A DNA stretch of 64,000 bases, taken from positions 62,001 to 126,000 of the forward strand of contig JANQFH010000012.1 of NCBI GenBank assembly GCA_028277945.1, read 5' to 3'. The notes below the pieces were generated by a model. That model worked only from the letters and a program-made list of their open reading frames with translations. It was not told where the DNA came from and searched no databases. This DNA comes from Oligoflexia bacterium. GTDB lineage: Bacteria; Bdellovibrionota_G; JANQFH01. This document shows positions 24,693 through 33,678 of this stretch, piece after piece (the stretch's first letter is position 1; each line of letters opens with the position of its first letter). Made by a program: the position numbers and the translations under genes.

Positions 24693-26048
24693 CTAACGCT
24701 GCGCTCTCGCAGTTGCTGCGAGCTTTTCAACAAACCTCTCAACATCCGCCTCACTGTGAGTTTCGGTAAAATTGACTAAAAGGCAGGTTGGCAGATCTAC
24801 TGCGGTGAGAGCTTGTCCAGCAATGATCTTCTCCTTCTGCAGAGCTACTACAACGTTAGCGCTGTTCACGCCAAGATCTACAACACATTCGTTGAAAGCC
24901 ACACCACTAAAACGTAGGCCTAGGTCAGGCGTCTTTTTAAGCAGACTTAAAAATTGCCCCATACGCTTAGCGTTTTTTACTGCTAACTGATGCATACCCT
25001 GTTTACCGAGTAGGGCCATGTAAATGGTTGCACGTAGTGCTAAAAGAAACTGATTGGTACAGATATTCGATGTTGCTCGCTCACGTCTTATGTGTTGTTC
25101 ACGAGTCGCCAACGTCAATACATATCCGTCTTGACCCGTAGCATCTGTGGTTCTGCCAACCAAACGGCCTGGCAGATTACGTAAGTGTCGCTTCATGGTG
25201 GCAAGAATGCCAAGGTGGGGGCCACCAAAGTTTACGGGATTGCCCAGACTCTGGCCCTCCCCAGCAAAAATGTCGATGCCATAGTCTCCTGGCGGCTTTA
25301 AAATACCGTAGGCGATGGGTTCGTTGTTACAGACAATGGATAGCAGCTTGTGCTCCTCTGCATAGCGACTATAAGCGGTAAGATCCTCAAGACACCCCCA
25401 ATAATTGGGAGACTGCACTACCACGGCAAAGGTTTCTTCAGGGACCTGCGTTTGCGCAAAGTGGGTCAAGCCGGTGGCAGCATCATAGGGCACGGTATCG
25501 ACCGCAAATAGACCTTGCGCATAGGTAGCGAGCACCTGACGGTACTGCGGGTGCACCGCTTCACTGACCAAAACTCTGCTCCCAGCCTTGATACGTCTCG
25601 CCATAAGCACTGCTTCGACAAGTGCGTTAGCACCGTCATACATGGAGGCGTTTGCTACATCCATACCCACTAGGTTGGCGACAAACGACTGAAACTCAAA
25701 GCCAGCTTGCAAGTTACCCTGACTGATCTCAGCCTGATAAGGTGTATAGCTAGTAAGAAACTCACCCCGTCCAGCAAGTGCATCTACAGCTGCGGGAATA
25801 TAGTGCTGGTAAGTTCCGGCTCCAAGAAAGGAACACCATCCCTTGCCAGCATCGGCTGTCTGGTTTAATTCGGCAAGACGAGAAAAACGATTAAAGATCT
25901 CTTGTTCGCTAAGCGGACCCTCAACGTCCGCAAGACCGGAAAAACGCACGGTCTCTGGAATCATTGCGAACAGTTCGTCTACTTCTTTTGTCTTTAGAGC
26001 ACTCAGAAGGGCCTGGATTTCGCCCTGATCGTGCGGGATGTAATGCAT
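24693..26048 (-). CDS. gcvPA: Glycine dehydrogenase (decarboxylating) subunit 1
   Basis: The 451-residue N-terminal half of P-protein: 'MHYIPHDQGEIQALLSAL', 'CSFLGAGTYQHYIPAAVD', 'FLTSYTPYQAEISQGNLQAGFEFQS', 'DVANASMYDGANALVEAVLMA' and 'NICTNQFLLALRATIYMALLG'. It forms an alpha2beta2 enzyme with GcvPB. Its ATG overlaps the gcvH stop by one base (TAATG), and its stop abuts gcvPB, so gcvH-gcvPA-gcvPB are tightly coupled. Confidence 0.95.
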   Translation of the reverse strand: MHYIPHDQGEIQALLSALKTKEVDELFAMIPETVRFSGLADVEGPLSEQEIFNRFSRLAELNQTADAGKGWCSFLGAGTYQHYIPAAVDALAGRGEFLTSYTPYQAEISQGNLQAGFEFQSFVANLVGMDVANASMYDGANALVEAVLMARRIKAGSRVLVSEAVHPQYRQVLATYAQGLFAVDTVPYDAATGLTHFAQTQVPEETFAVVVQSPNYWGCLEDLTAYSRYAEEHKLLSIVCNNEPIAYGILKPPGDYGIDIFAGEGQSLGNPVNFGGPHLGILATMKRHLRNLPGRLVGRTTDATGQDGYVLTLATREQHIRRERATSNICTNQFLLALRATIYMALLGKQGMHQLAVKNAKRMGQFLSLLKKTPDLGLRFSGVAFNECVVDLGVNSANVVVALQKEKIIAGQALTAVDLPTCLLVNFTETHSEADVERFVEKLAATARAQR

Positions 26049-26443
26049 TATTCTTTTTCATCACTGACGTAAGCTTTATAAGCGTCTACCCGCATAAGGT
26101 CCTTGAGTTCTGATTCGTCGCTCAGAACGACTTTGATCATCCACGCCTCTCCGTACGGATCATCATTGACAATCTCTGGACTATCAGGCAGCGCATCATT
26201 GACTTCTTTGATCTCTCCACTTACGGGGGCGTAGAGATCCGAAACCGCTTTCACAGATTCGATGACCCCAAAACCCACTTCCTTTTGAACCTCTGTACCT
26301 TCAGCCGGCAACTCAATATAAACAACATCTCCTAGAGAGTCCTGAGCGTACTCGGTAATACCCACAATCGCAATCCCATCCTCTACACGTACCCACTCGT
26401 GCTCACGGGTGTAGTAAAGGTCGTCAGGAAACTCTAAATTCAT
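26048..26443 (-). CDS. gcvH: Glycine cleavage system H protein
   Basis: A 131-residue lipoyl-carrier protein. 'YYTREHEWVRVEDGIAIVGITEYAQDSLGDVVYIELP' opens the hybrid barrel. The lipoylated lysine is in 'GVIESVKAVSDLYAPVSGEI', and 'NDDPYGEAWMIKV' closes it. It shuttles the aminomethyl group from P- to T-protein. It sits between gcvT (30 bp upstream) and gcvPA (1-bp overlap). Confidence 0.97.
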   Translation of the reverse strand: MNLEFPDDLYYTREHEWVRVEDGIAIVGITEYAQDSLGDVVYIELPAEGTEVQKEVGFGVIESVKAVSDLYAPVSGEIKEVNDALPDSPEIVNDDPYGEAWMIKVVLSDESELKDLMRVDAYKAYVSDEKE

Positions 26444-26473
26444 CCGTCAATACTCCAAGGTCAACGCCCGATG

Positions 26474-27577
26474 TCAACGATTGATATTTATAAAGGGTGG
26501 TTTCACTAAGTCAACCTCCTGTGGCTTGTTCCGAACCATCATCTCCAAAGTCGGCTGCTGATCAAAAGGTTTCTGTACGTAGGCTAAGCCAATGCCACAA
26601 TCGAGCGTTGGCGAGTAGCTACCGCTAGTTATCTCACCCACCGGGCTGCCCTCGGCATACAAGCGGTAGCCGCGCCTCGGTATAACCTGCCTGCCGCCCC
26701 GAACCCCTACGAGTCGTCGCTTTAAGCCCTCTTGCTGCTGCTTTACAAGCGCGGCTTTGCCAATAAAATCATCACCATTGAGCTTAACCACCCATTGTAG
26801 ACCTGCCTCTAACGGCGTCGTCGCTTCATCCAGCTCATGACCGTAGAGCATATAACCCATCTCTAGGCGCAGCGTATCCCGCGCCGCCAGACCAATGGGT
26901 TTGACCTTGCCATCACCGAGATTTAGCAATTGCTGCCATAGCGACAACGCTGCAGAAGCTGCACATTCGATCTCAAAGCCATCTTCTCCGGTATAGCCGG
27001 TTCGACTCAGTACCACAGGAACATCAAAGAGCTCACGTTGCACAAAGGAGAAAGGCCGCATAGATTCCAACTCACCAGCAACCTTTTTGGCAAGCAGGCT
27101 CATAGCCTGCGGACCTTGCAGCGCCATCAACGCCGTGGCCTCGGTTCGGTCCTCGATCTCCACATCCCTGTGCGGTTGTTCTTTAAGCCAGGCAATAACC
27201 TGTTTTCGACGCGACGCATTGACAACAAGCTCATAGTGTTCCTGACCAAAACGAAAGATGGTGAGATCATCGACACAGCCACCATTAGCAAGGCAGAGCA
27301 CCGTGTACTGCACACGCCCATCTTTGAGGCGACGGACGTTGTTCACAGAGACAGCCTGGCAAAAGGCTTCGGCTCCAGGTCCACAAATGTGCAAGCGGCC
27401 CATGTGGCTGACGTCAAAGAGCCCTGCAGCCCGTCGCACCTGCAGGTGTTCCTCAACCATCTTGGTGTAGCTAAGCGGCAGAGCGTAGCCAGCAAAGTCA
27501 ACCAGCTTAGCCCCAAGCTCAACATGTGCTTGATAAATCGGCGTCTGCTTTAATCCATTGGCTGCTAAGGTGCCCAT
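26474..27577 (-). CDS. gcvT: Glycine cleavage system aminomethyltransferase (T protein)
   Basis: A 367-residue GcvT. 'TPIYQAHVELGAKLVDFAGYALPLSY' begins the folate-binding domain, followed by 'RRAAGLFDVSHMGRLHICGP', 'DDLTIFRFG' and 'LSRTGYTGEDGFEIEC'. The C-terminal 'GKAALVKQQQEGLKRRLVGV...GEITSGSYSPTLDCGIGLAYV' is standard. It releases ammonia and forms methylene-THF. ATG 27577 matches the family start; the frame runs further upstream without a ribosome site. It is the first gene of gcvT-H-PA-PB, 72 bp after folD, whose product acts on the same methylene-THF. No glycine riboswitch is visible in that gap. Confidence 0.95.
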   Translation of the reverse strand: MGTLAANGLKQTPIYQAHVELGAKLVDFAGYALPLSYTKMVEEHLQVRRAAGLFDVSHMGRLHICGPGAEAFCQAVSVNNVRRLKDGRVQYTVLCLANGGCVDDLTIFRFGQEHYELVVNASRRKQVIAWLKEQPHRDVEIEDRTEATALMALQGPQAMSLLAKKVAGELESMRPFSFVQRELFDVPVVLSRTGYTGEDGFEIECAASAALSLWQQLLNLGDGKVKPIGLAARDTLRLEMGYMLYGHELDEATTPLEAGLQWVVKLNGDDFIGKAALVKQQQEGLKRRLVGVRGGRQVIPRRGYRLYAEGSPVGEITSGSYSPTLDCGIGLAYVQKPFDQQPTLEMMVRNKPQEVDLVKPPFININR

Positions 27578-27649
27578 ATTGCGGCCAAAAGAGCACCACA
27601 ACACCTGAAAAAACGCAAGCAAATTGGCGGTATGAACAAAGACTTGGGA

Positions 27650-28495
27650 TCAGAGGAGACCATTTTGGCGTTTAGCCAGGGTAACCGTGTTTTTTAACAA
27701 CATCGCCACGGTCATCGGACCAACGCCACCAGGTACAGGGGTGATGTGGCTCGCCCGCCGCTCAGCTGCGGCAAACTCTACATCTCCGACAAGACTACCG
27801 TCGGCTAGCCGATTGATACCCACATCAATCACAACAGCGCCTGGTTTTACCCAATCTCCACGAATAAAGTGCGCCTTACCAAGGGCAGCGACAAGAATAT
27901 CAGCACGCTGGACATGCTCTTTGAGCTTTGCAGTACGACTGTGGCAGAGCGTTACGGTTGCATGTCGCATCAACAGTAGTTGCGCCACTGGTTTTCCGAC
28001 AATGTTGCTACGCCCGACAACCACTGCCTCTTTGCCAGTTGGATCACAGCCCACCTCATCAAGCATCGCCATAATACCAGCTGGTGTGCAGGGAACCACT
28101 TGCGGAGTGCCAGCAAACAGTCGACCCAGGTTTAAGGGGTGCAGACCATCGGCATCTTTTTCTGGCGTCACAGCAGCAATCACCGCATCACTATTGAGAG
28201 GTTGCGGCAGCGGCAGTTGCACCAAAATACCGTGAATGGCAGGGTCTTGGTTGAATGCTGCGATCGTTTGCAACACCATGTCGCGGTTCGACTCAATCTC
28301 CACGACTTTGGAATGAATACCAACCTGGCGGCACGCCTTTTCCTTCATGCCAACGTAAATCTTTGACGGTGCGTAGTTGCCATCCAACAACGCCCCAAGA
28401 CCAACTTCAATACCATGCTGCTGTCGCAGTTGTGTTACGTCCTGCTTGAGTTGCGCACGAATCTGTGCTGCTATCGATTTACCGTCGATGATCAT
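27650..28495 (-). CDS. folD: Bifunctional methylene-THF dehydrogenase/cyclohydrolase
   Basis: A 281-residue FolD: 'SKIYVGMKEKACRQVGI' with the catalytic Tyr/Lys pair (YVGMKEKA), 'GILVQLPLPQPLNSDAVIAAVTPEKDADGLHPLNLGRLF', 'VVVGRSNIVGKPVAQLLL' and 'VIDVGINR'. 'ITPVPGGVGPMTVAMLLKNT' is the C-terminal signature. It interconverts methylene-, methenyl- and formyl-THF with NADP. Position directly upstream of gcvT links glycine cleavage to one-carbon metabolism. It starts 16 bp after the divIVA stop. Confidence 0.96.
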   Translation of the reverse strand: MIIDGKSIAAQIRAQLKQDVTQLRQQHGIEVGLGALLDGNYAPSKIYVGMKEKACRQVGIHSKVVEIESNRDMVLQTIAAFNQDPAIHGILVQLPLPQPLNSDAVIAAVTPEKDADGLHPLNLGRLFAGTPQVVPCTPAGIMAMLDEVGCDPTGKEAVVVGRSNIVGKPVAQLLLMRHATVTLCHSRTAKLKEHVQRADILVAALGKAHFIRGDWVKPGAVVIDVGINRLADGSLVGDVEFAAAERRASHITPVPGGVGPMTVAMLLKNTVTLAKRQNGLL

Positions 28496-28510
28496 CAGAG
28501 AGGAAATTCA

Positions 28511-29014
28511 CTAACTCGACTTTTGCATAATCCGAATAGTCTGTTCCGGTGTCTGTTCCTGTTTGCGAGTCTCGCTCATGCTCTCAAGCAACTTGAGATG
28601 ACTGTCAGCCACCGCTTTGATACCGCTCTCAAGACGAGCTCGCTGCTGTTTTAGTTCATGGATGTCATCCGTCAACTTGGCGAGACGTTGATAGGCAACG
28701 TTGATGATCTTCTCTGCTTGTAGTTCGGCCCGTCCAACAATGACTTCAGACTCTTTTTCGGCACCATCTTTAATCTGCGATGTTATCTTCTGTGCTGTAA
28801 TCAGCGTATCTTTAATCATCTTTTCACGCTGTTGGATGTTAAGCAGTTCGTTTTCTTTGCGTCGCAGCTCATCTTTCAATTGCAGATGGTCACGCAACAA
28901 ACTCTCTAATTCGTCAGCAACGAGATCCAAGAATGCCTTCACCTCTTTGGCATCGTAGCCATGAAAGCTTTTCTTGAAGTTCTGCTGCTGGATGTCCAGC
29001 GGGGTAATTCTCAT
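28511..29014 (-). CDS. DivIVA-domain coiled-coil protein
   Basis: The 167-residue protein begins with the DivIVA/GpsB membrane-targeting motif 'MRITPLDIQQQNFKKSFHGYDAKEVKAFLDLVADELE', followed by a long coiled coil (about 37-150). DivIVA proteins recognise curved membrane and organise polar or septal complexes. In delta-proteobacteria they occur next to yggS-type genes; here the PLP-binding-protein gene lies upstream across a repeat-rich gap. A link to polarity alongside MglA/MglB is possible but inferred. Confidence 0.88.
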   Translation of the reverse strand: MRITPLDIQQQNFKKSFHGYDAKEVKAFLDLVADELESLLRDHLQLKDELRRKENELLNIQQREKMIKDTLITAQKITSQIKDGAEKESEVIVGRAELQAEKIINVAYQRLAKLTDDIHELKQQRARLESGIKAVADSHLKLLESMSETRKQEQTPEQTIRIMQKSS

Positions 29015-29083
29015 AACGCCTCCTCATCCCGGGCGGGATTCTAGCCCAAACGAGCTTTCATTATAGCAGGCCGGAAACGAGCA

Positions 29084-29299
29084 GGCTAGAAGCCATCTTC
29101 CTTAATCCTTCGTTGATATGAGCAGGACCCTAGGTATGGTTTGATTCGTGTCGCTCCGGCGGGGGGCGCAGCGCGTATCGGTTTCCCCACGCCTGCGCTC
29201 CCAAGACCCATCGGCAGCCTCCGCAGTCGCTGCCACGAAACAAACCATACCTAGACACCTCCTCCTACAACACTTGGAGATATGGAATGGCTTCTAGCC
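29084..29299. repeat. Long imperfect inverted repeat between divIVA and the PLPBP gene
   Basis: Outer arms GGCTAGAAGCCAT (29084-29096) and ATGGCTTCTAGCC (29287-29299) pair perfectly. Inner arms CTAGGTATGGTTTG (29130-29143) and CAAACCATACCTAG (29241-29254) also pair perfectly, with CGTG/CACG just inside. The 90-nt centre is GC-rich with further GCGCAG/CTGCGC pairing. The whole could form one ~216-nt cruciform or RNA hairpin. Together with the neighbouring element it fills the gene-free stretch 29015-29470. No open frame with coding character is present. Confidence 0.7.
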
Positions 29300-29330
29300 C
29301 ACACTATTCGCAAGACGTACAAAGTCACCT

Positions 29331-29451
29331 CGAAGCTTTGCATTTGGTGCAGATCAAGGCGGGAGGCGAGAACGGAGCGGAGCTTACTGAAGAAGTAAGT
29401 GAGCACCGCTCGCAGCCGATCAACGCAGAGATGCGCCAAATGCAAAGCTTC
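29331..29451. repeat. Second long inverted repeat downstream of the PLPBP gene
   Basis: Arms GAAGCTTTGCATTTGGTGCA (29332-29351) and TGCGCCAAATGCAAAGCTTC (29432-29451) pair over 20 bp with one G-T wobble. Inside, GAGCGG..CTTACT and AGTAAG..CCGCTC form another hairpin around 29373-29410. The 121-bp element ends 20 bp from the stop of the PLPBP gene and is different in sequence from the element at 29084-29299. It could serve as an attenuator or extragenic palindrome; there is no U-run. Confidence 0.7.
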
Positions 29452-29470
29452 CGTCATGAATAATCTATGC

Positions 29471-30160
29471 TTACCGTGGGCCGAAGATGGCACTGCCTAC
29501 GCGCACGATCGTCGCGCCCTCTTCAATCGCCACTTCGAAGTCAGCACTCATCCCCATTGAGAGCTGTTCAACCTGAACACGCCGCAAACTCAAGCTGTTG
29601 ATCTGCTCGCTTAACTGTCGCAACGCTGCAAAATGGCGACGGTTCTCCTCTGGCTTTTCCGTCAAAGGCGGTATCGCCATCAACCCAGAGACGTCAAAGG
29701 CATCCAGAGCATCGACCGTCTCGACAAAGGACTCGACCTCAGCAACGCCCAACCCGCCTTTGCTCTCCTCGCTGGCAATGTTCACCTGAAGAAAGACTCG
29801 TAATCGAGATCGATCGCTCTCCTTTAGACGGCCTGCCAACGCCTTTGCCTGACGCAGGTTTTCTAAACAATGAAAGCAGCTGAAGTTTTGCAGCATCAGA
29901 GCTATCTTATTGGTTTGCAGTCGACCGATAGCGTGCCACTGAATTTCTGTAAGATCCGTAAGCAACTGCATCTTGCTGACTGCCTCTTGCATGTAGTTTT
30001 CACCAAAGCTGCGTTGTCCGGCAACATAGGCAGCCCGAATCATCGCCGCTGGCATGTTCTTAGAAACAGCAACCAACTCAACGTCTGCTGGATTACGGTT
30101 GCAACGCTCTGCTGCTTGGGCAATCCTCTCACGTACTCTGGTTAAGTTCTCCGCTACCAA
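29471..30160 (-). CDS. YggS/PLPBP-family pyridoxal-phosphate homeostasis protein
   Basis: About 229 residues, alanine-racemase-like barrel. PLP Lys is in 'VELVAVSKNMPAAMIRAAY', followed by 'FGENYMQEAVSKM', 'IQWHAIGRLQTNK' and 'LSMGMSADFEVAIEEGATIVRVGSAIFGPR'. It buffers PLP and affects amino-acid pools; it has no known catalysis. A TTG at 30160 gives the usual family length; an in-frame TTG at 30208 would overlap the DegT gene end. It is downstream of the DegT aminotransferase and upstream of divIVA, echoing the ylmE-divIVA cluster of other bacteria. Confidence 0.88.
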   Translation of the reverse strand: MVAENLTRVRERIAQAAERCNRNPADVELVAVSKNMPAAMIRAAYVAGQRSFGENYMQEAVSKMQLLTDLTEIQWHAIGRLQTNKIALMLQNFSCFHCLENLRQAKALAGRLKESDRSRLRVFLQVNIASEESKGGLGVAEVESFVETVDALDAFDVSGLMAIPPLTEKPEENRRHFAALRQLSEQINSLSLRRVQVEQLSMGMSADFEVAIEEGATIVRVGSAIFGPR

Positions 30161-30173
30161 AACAGCGCCGATC

Positions 30174-31319
30174 TTACCGTTTGAAAAAAGCTTGGATGAG
30201 CTCAACAATACGATTTTGATTGGCTTCGCTCAGTTCAGGACACAAGGGCAGCGACACCACCTCTTTAGCAGCACGCTCCGCATACGGTAGAGGTGACGAC
30301 GCCACTCCCAGCTTCTTTAGTGCTGGCTGTTGGTGCAGTGCCACGGGATAGTATATCGCACAACCAATCCCTTGCTGTTGTAGATAGTCTACCAGTTCAT
30401 CTCGCTTTGGCACGCGGATGGTATAAAGGTGAAACACGTGACTCGGGGCATTGACCGGTGATGGACAGACGATCTCAACACCAACGCTCTTGGCAATGGC
30501 TGTGAGCTCGCGATTATACCATTCGGCCAAGCGCAGCCGTTTAGCATTCCACTCGGTCAAATGCCGCAGTTTCACCAGAAGAACCGCTGCCTGCAGAGCG
30601 TCAAGACGACTATTCCAACCCATGCCGTGGTGCAGGTTTTTTTTCAACGTGCCGTGATTACGTAACTCGCGCAGTCTATGAGCCAGCTGCTCGTTGTTCG
30701 TGGTTATGGCGCCAGCATCACCGTAGGCACCGAGGTTTTTACTGGGATAAAAACTAAAGGTTGCTACATCACCACAACTGCCCGCCCGCCAAGATTGACC
30801 ACTCTCTCGCCGTACCAACCGCTCAGCTCCATGTGCCTGCGCAGCATCCTCGATCACTTTGAGCTTGTGCTCACCAGCCACTCGCATAATGGCATCCATA
30901 TCCACAAGGTAGCCGTAAATGTGTACGGGTATAACTGCCTTGGTCTTTTCTGTGACCAAGGCGGGAATCTGTCTCGGCTCAATACAGTAGTTAATGGGAT
31001 TGATGTCGGCAAAGACGGGCCGCGCCCCAACACAACAGATTGCCTCAACCGTGGCCATAAAAGTCCAAGGCGTGGTGATCACCTCATCATCCGCACCTAT
31101 CCCGAGGGCCTGCAGCGCTAGGATCAATGCGTCAGTACCATTACCAACGCCAACACACTGCTTAGCATTGCAAAACTCAGCAAAGGCGACTTCAAACTCA
31201 TGAGCCCTTGAGCCGAGGATAAAGTTGCCGCTCTCAAGCACCTCGGCAACTGCTGCGTCGATCTCCTTCTTGTAGCGACGATACTGGCTGTTAAGATCAA
31301 CTAAGGGTACTTCAATCAC
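30174..31319 (-). CDS. DegT/DnrJ/EryC1/StrS-type sugar aminotransferase
   Basis: A 381-residue PLP enzyme: 'VPLVDLNSQYRRYKKEIDAAV', 'GNGTDALILALQALGIGADDEVITTPWTFMATVEAI', 'VHIYGYLVDMDAI', 'VIEDAAQAHGAE' and the PLP lysine in 'FSFYPSKNLGAYGDAGAITT'. The family makes amino sugars for surface polysaccharide or O-antigen. No other nucleotide-sugar genes are here, so the substrate is open. Start is GTG 31319, 2 bp after the gshB stop, so the two are co-transcribed. Confidence 0.9.
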   Translation of the reverse strand: MIEVPLVDLNSQYRRYKKEIDAAVAEVLESGNFILGSRAHEFEVAFAEFCNAKQCVGVGNGTDALILALQALGIGADDEVITTPWTFMATVEAICCVGARPVFADINPINYCIEPRQIPALVTEKTKAVIPVHIYGYLVDMDAIMRVAGEHKLKVIEDAAQAHGAERLVRRESGQSWRAGSCGDVATFSFYPSKNLGAYGDAGAITTNNEQLAHRLRELRNHGTLKKNLHHGMGWNSRLDALQAAVLLVKLRHLTEWNAKRLRLAEWYNRELTAIAKSVGVEIVCPSPVNAPSHVFHLYTIRVPKRDELVDYLQQQGIGCAIYYPVALHQQPALKKLGVASSPLPYAERAAKEVVSLPLCPELSEANQNRIVELIQAFFKR

Positions 31320-31321
31320 CG

Positions 31322-32299
31322 TTAGTTCCTCTCAGTACTAGTACCATGCAGATGCGATTCGATTGCATCAAAGAGAACGCTCTGCAAAGCGATTCCACTG
31401 AAACGTTCGATCTCCTGAAAGCAGGTTGGACTAGTAACATTGAGCTCTGTCATGGTGCCATCAATGATGTCCAGCCCAACGAGGAAGAGACCATCAGCAA
31501 CCAAGCGTGGCGCAATCGCCCTGCAGATCTGTTGATCACGCTCATTGATCTCAGCAGGTTTTGCCTCACCCCCCATAAACAGGTTGGCCCGAAACTCTCC
31601 CGGCTTGGGCAGGCGGAGCACAGCCCCCACAGGCTCGCCATCGATGAGAATGATACGCTTATCTCCACGTTGTATGCCCTCAAGATACTTCTGTACCATG
31701 ATAGGTCGACTGCTTGATTGTGTCAGACGCTCTACTTTTTCAGCAAGCTTGGGATCCCCAGGTTCGCTGCATAATACATCCTGCCCTCCAAACAAATCGA
31801 GCGGCTTCAGCACTATGGCACCCTGCTCTTTCTGGAATGTGGCAATGGCTTCAATTTGAGAACTGACCAAGGTTGGCGGTATCCACTCAGGAAAGTTCAA
31901 GATGTAGAGCTTTTCATTGGCACGCCGCAGACCATCTGGATGGTTGATCACCAATACGTCGTTGCTGATCAAATCCAACAGGTGGGTGAGAAAGAGGTAG
32001 CCCAGATCAAAGGGTGGATCTTTCCTAACTAACAAAACGTCTAGCTGCTTTAACTCCATGGTTTTGGTCTGCGGTGCAAAGTAATAGGGCTCTTGACGCT
32101 TCACCTCTAGCTGCTTGGTCTGTGCCAGCAGCTGGTTGTCACGCACAAAGAGATCCTTTGCCTCCATGACAAAAAGCTCGTGACCGCGGGCGCACGCCTC
32201 CACCATCATGACAAAGCCACTGTCCTTAGAGACCTTGAGCGTCTCGAGTGGATCAATGACCACACCAACTCGTAGCGGCTTGCTAGCATCAACCCTCAT
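31322..32299 (-). CDS. gshB: Glutathione synthetase (ATP-grasp)
   Basis: A 325-residue GshB-type ATP-grasp enzyme. 'RVGVVIDPLETLKVSKDSGFVMMVEACARGHELFVME' is the typical N-terminus, followed by 'VLLVRKDPPFDLGYLFLTHLLDL', 'VLKPLDLFGGQDVLC', 'PIMVQKYLEGIQRGDKRIILIDGEPVGAVLRLP' and 'GLDIIDGTMTELNVTSPTCFQEIERFSG'. It ligates glycine to gamma-glutamylcysteine. gshA is not in the window. ATG 32299 is used; a GTG sits one codon upstream. About 215 bp of AT-rich DNA separates it from the divergent gene at 32517. Confidence 0.93.
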   Translation of the reverse strand: MRVDASKPLRVGVVIDPLETLKVSKDSGFVMMVEACARGHELFVMEAKDLFVRDNQLLAQTKQLEVKRQEPYYFAPQTKTMELKQLDVLLVRKDPPFDLGYLFLTHLLDLISNDVLVINHPDGLRRANEKLYILNFPEWIPPTLVSSQIEAIATFQKEQGAIVLKPLDLFGGQDVLCSEPGDPKLAEKVERLTQSSSRPIMVQKYLEGIQRGDKRIILIDGEPVGAVLRLPKPGEFRANLFMGGEAKPAEINERDQQICRAIAPRLVADGLFLVGLDIIDGTMTELNVTSPTCFQEIERFSGIALQSVLFDAIESHLHGTSTERN

Positions 32300-32516
32300 C
32301 ACCGTGCCCCCACTCTAATCGTGACTACGGCTTTTGCAAACCGAGTGAAAACTCTTCGCGGCGTGCCCATTTATAAATCCTCTAGCAATCACTAACCCAT
32401 TGTTTTGTTTGATTTTATTAGTTCGGCTGAAGTAAGCTTACGCCTCATTTATATTGTTGACGCATGGCGCTATCTATACTAACATGCCGTTGATCTTCAT
32501 CTTGAAGGGAGACAGC

Positions 32517-33587
32517 ATGTTTCGTGGCTTTAAGATCTTAGCAGTCCTTGGCAGCCTCGCCAGTTTAACATCTTATTCTGGATTGGTTTACGCGCAAGCA
32601 GGCAGTACCGAGATTCCACCCTTGGAAAGGTGGAAAAGCGATTCTAGTAAGGTGTCGTTAACTGTTTTTGAAGAGCGTCTCACAGTGGGAGGATACTTTA
32701 AAACCATTGGTGGTATCCAAGCAACCCGTGTTGCCAGTTGGAATGGGACCACGTGGGTGGCGCTTGGCACCGGACCTACAAATCCAGCCGGCAGCCTTGT
32801 TGCGTACAATGATCAACTTTATTCTGCCACTACGTCTGCAAAGCAGTCATCTTCTTTTTCCATCGTCACCGACCACTTCGTGGATGTGTTCGATGGTGAG
32901 AATTGGTTGCCTATTGAGGACACCTTAGAGAACGGATTTGTAAGTCTGATTGGCACAAAAACGAACCAGATATGGTTGTCTCACAACAAATTGGACATTG
33001 ACTCACCAGGGAAAACCTTTACGACTGCCTTATTTAGTTTTGACGGCATCTCTACCTTTACTGAGGTTGCCTCTGTTGGCAACAGAGAGAAAGGCGAAAT
33101 CACGGTTGATGGATTTGGTAGGATCATTATTGCCGGAAAAATCAATGGCTCTGAGTTGCCAGGAACCGTACAACCCACAAACATTGAGCAGGGTGTGGTC
33201 CGTCTACAAAGTAACAGTGGAGATAATGTGATCTGGAATACTATAGCGGGCACTCTTCCAGACACTATGGATCCATCCGGCTGGATTTCCAATGTCGTCT
33301 TTGACACCAGTAATGGAGATCTCTATTTGGCCATCACTAAGAAAGACAAGTCGCTGAGATTTTCAACTAGCATTTTTCGTTACGATAACTCTGAGGAAGA
33401 GTGGGAAGCATTAAATTGGCGTGTTCTGGGCTCTTCCGGCAACTCGTCTCCGGAGGACCCTACCGGCAACTTGAAAGACATGCTGATCTTCGATAACCAC
33501 TTGATCGCGGTTGGTAAATTTAAACAGGCAGGTATTGGTTCTGAGATTGAGAAAGCGCCGGGCGCCTATTTCTGGGAGTTACCTTAG
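32517..33587 (+). CDS. Secreted propeller-like protein, unknown function
   Basis: A 356-residue protein with a signal peptide ('MFRGFKILAVLGSLASLTSYSGLVYAQAGS', cut after YAQA or AQA). The mature part shows repeated strands of the form 'VASWNGTTWVALGTG', 'LVAYNDQLYSATT', 'VDVFDGENWLPIEDT' and 'IFRYDNSEEEWEALNWRVLG', typical of kelch or similar beta-propeller blades about 50 residues apart. ATG 32517 is chosen because AAGGGAG precedes it. A -10-like TATACT lies about 40 nt upstream. Single gene, no obvious partner. Confidence 0.7.
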   Translation: MFRGFKILAVLGSLASLTSYSGLVYAQAGSTEIPPLERWKSDSSKVSLTVFEERLTVGGYFKTIGGIQATRVASWNGTTWVALGTGPTNPAGSLVAYNDQLYSATTSAKQSSSFSIVTDHFVDVFDGENWLPIEDTLENGFVSLIGTKTNQIWLSHNKLDIDSPGKTFTTALFSFDGISTFTEVASVGNREKGEITVDGFGRIIIAGKINGSELPGTVQPTNIEQGVVRLQSNSGDNVIWNTIAGTLPDTMDPSGWISNVVFDTSNGDLYLAITKKDKSLRFSTSIFRYDNSEEEWEALNWRVLGSSGNSSPEDPTGNLKDMLIFDNHLIAVGKFKQAGIGSEIEKAPGAYFWELP

Positions 33588-33622
33588 ATCAGGGCTTCAT
33601 CTGGAGCAACCCTATTATCCAT

Positions 33623-33672
33623 GTACGTTAGGTACAACTTAACTTGACAATAAAAAGTACATTGAGTACACT
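33623..33672 (+). promoter_or_regulatory. Promoter and operators of the toxin-antitoxin operon
   Basis: A near-consensus promoter TTGACA (33644-33649), 17-bp spacer, TACACT (33667-33672) lies only 6 nt before the antitoxin ATG. Two copies of a 13-bp palindrome-like box GTACRTTRRGTAC flank it: GTACGTTAGGTAC (33623-33635) and GTACATTGAGTAC (33657-33669). They are spaced 34 bp start to start, the second overlapping the -10. This is the layout expected for autorepression by the antitoxin or the antitoxin-toxin complex. Confidence 0.75.
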
Positions 33673-33678
33673 ATATTC

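Noticed and set aside
27578-27649. Possible glycine riboswitch before gcvT
   Set aside because: Only 72 bp separate folD and gcvT, too short for the tandem aptamer, and no aptamer core is visible.
29251-29493. Minus-strand open frame across the repeat region downstream of the PLPBP gene
   Set aside because: It runs through two inverted repeats and into the PLPBP gene end, with no ribosome site or recognisable product.
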